A stretch of DNA of 6,477 nt. Origin: JBHPFQ01 sp042571625 (GTDB lineage Bacteria > Patescibacteriota > Minisyncoccia > Portnoybacterales > UBA2143). The stretch lies in the NCBI GenBank assembly GCA_042571625.1, contig JBHPFQ010000027.1:1-6477 (forward strand), read 5' to 3'. The notes under the pieces are model-generated. The model was not told where the DNA came from. It ran no database searches and saw nothing but the letters and a program-made list of their open reading frames with translations. The stretch's first letter is position 1; each line of letters opens with the position of its first letter. A program made the position numbers and the translations under genes. Positions 6,299 through 6,477 of the stretch are shown piece after piece.

Positions 6299-6477
6299 TT
6301 ATACAAATAAGCTGATAAAGCTGGTAATAATAAATAAAAAAGCTAAAACAATAGTGGCGTTGTAGATGATTTTTTCAAATCCACGTTTGGTATAATAGTT
6401 TCCGCCTCCTCCGCCTCCGCCGAAAATAGCCGAACCGCCACCGCTTCGCTGTTGAAGCAGTATAGTAGCAATTAATC
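6299..6477 (-). CDS. secG: Preprotein translocase subunit SecG (5' end missing)
   Basis: The last 58 residues are visible on the - strand; the start lies beyond the right edge. SecG is a small membrane subunit of the SecYEG channel that assists protein export. The visible part has the SecG pattern: end of helix 1 into LLQQRSGGGSAIFGG, a seven-glycine run, a YYTKRGFEK segment like the family's F-x-x-R-x-x-E/K motif, and a second helix (IIYNATIVLAFLFIITSFISLFV) reaching the C-terminus. Typical SecG length is about 70-80 residues, so only the start of helix 1 should be missing. It ends 24-134 bases upstream of the binding protein, depending on that gene's true start. Confidence 0.92.
   Translation of the reverse strand, partial: LIATILLQQRSGGGSAIFGGGGGGGNYYTKRGFEKIIYNATIVLAFLFIITSFISLFV

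Overview
The window is AT-rich DNA, dense in genes, and uses the standard bacterial code: no in-frame TGA is read as a sense codon. Gene content, protein style and compact layout suggest a Candidate Phyla Radiation (Patescibacteria, probably Parcubacteria-like) genome. Pointers are a SecG with a short glycine-rich loop next to an uplift-anchored solo peptide-binding protein, RNase J followed by a small membrane protein with a C-terminal LysM-like segment, an archaeal-type cupin glucose-6-phosphate isomerase, and a coiled-coil lytic transglycosylase. The lineage is an inference from gene style; no marker gene for placement is present.

Layout. On the + strand, bases 1-1082 hold the 3' part of a peptidoglycan lytic transglycosylase gene that starts before the window. 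It converges on the - strand genes at a perfect 17-bp hairpin (1106-1143) that looks like a bidirectional terminator. Everything else is on the - strand. In order of transcription: the 3' part of secG (6477-6299, cut by the window edge), a membrane-anchored family 5 substrate-binding protein (6164-4476, true start unclear), a cupin glucose-6-phosphate isomerase overlapping it by 14 bases (4489-3944), tRNA-Leu(CAG) one base later (3942-3859), a 242-bp repeat-rich spacer, RNase J (3616-1934) and a 232-residue single-pass membrane protein of unknown function (1879-1181).

The most unusual part is the spacer between tRNA-Leu and RNase J. It holds (a) a second copy of the last 27 bases at the tRNA-Leu 3' end, interrupted at the T loop by a 31-base palindrome, and (b) a 97-bp imperfect inverted repeat built from two diverged copies of a dispersed-type repeat, lying just upstream of the RNase J start. 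RNase J itself appears to have glutamate where the family normally has the last metal-binding histidine. Functionally the genes are a mix of housekeeping roles (secretion, RNA decay, sugar phosphate metabolism, wall remodelling). I see no defence, phage or CRISPR system. No gap without a gene exceeds 300 bases.
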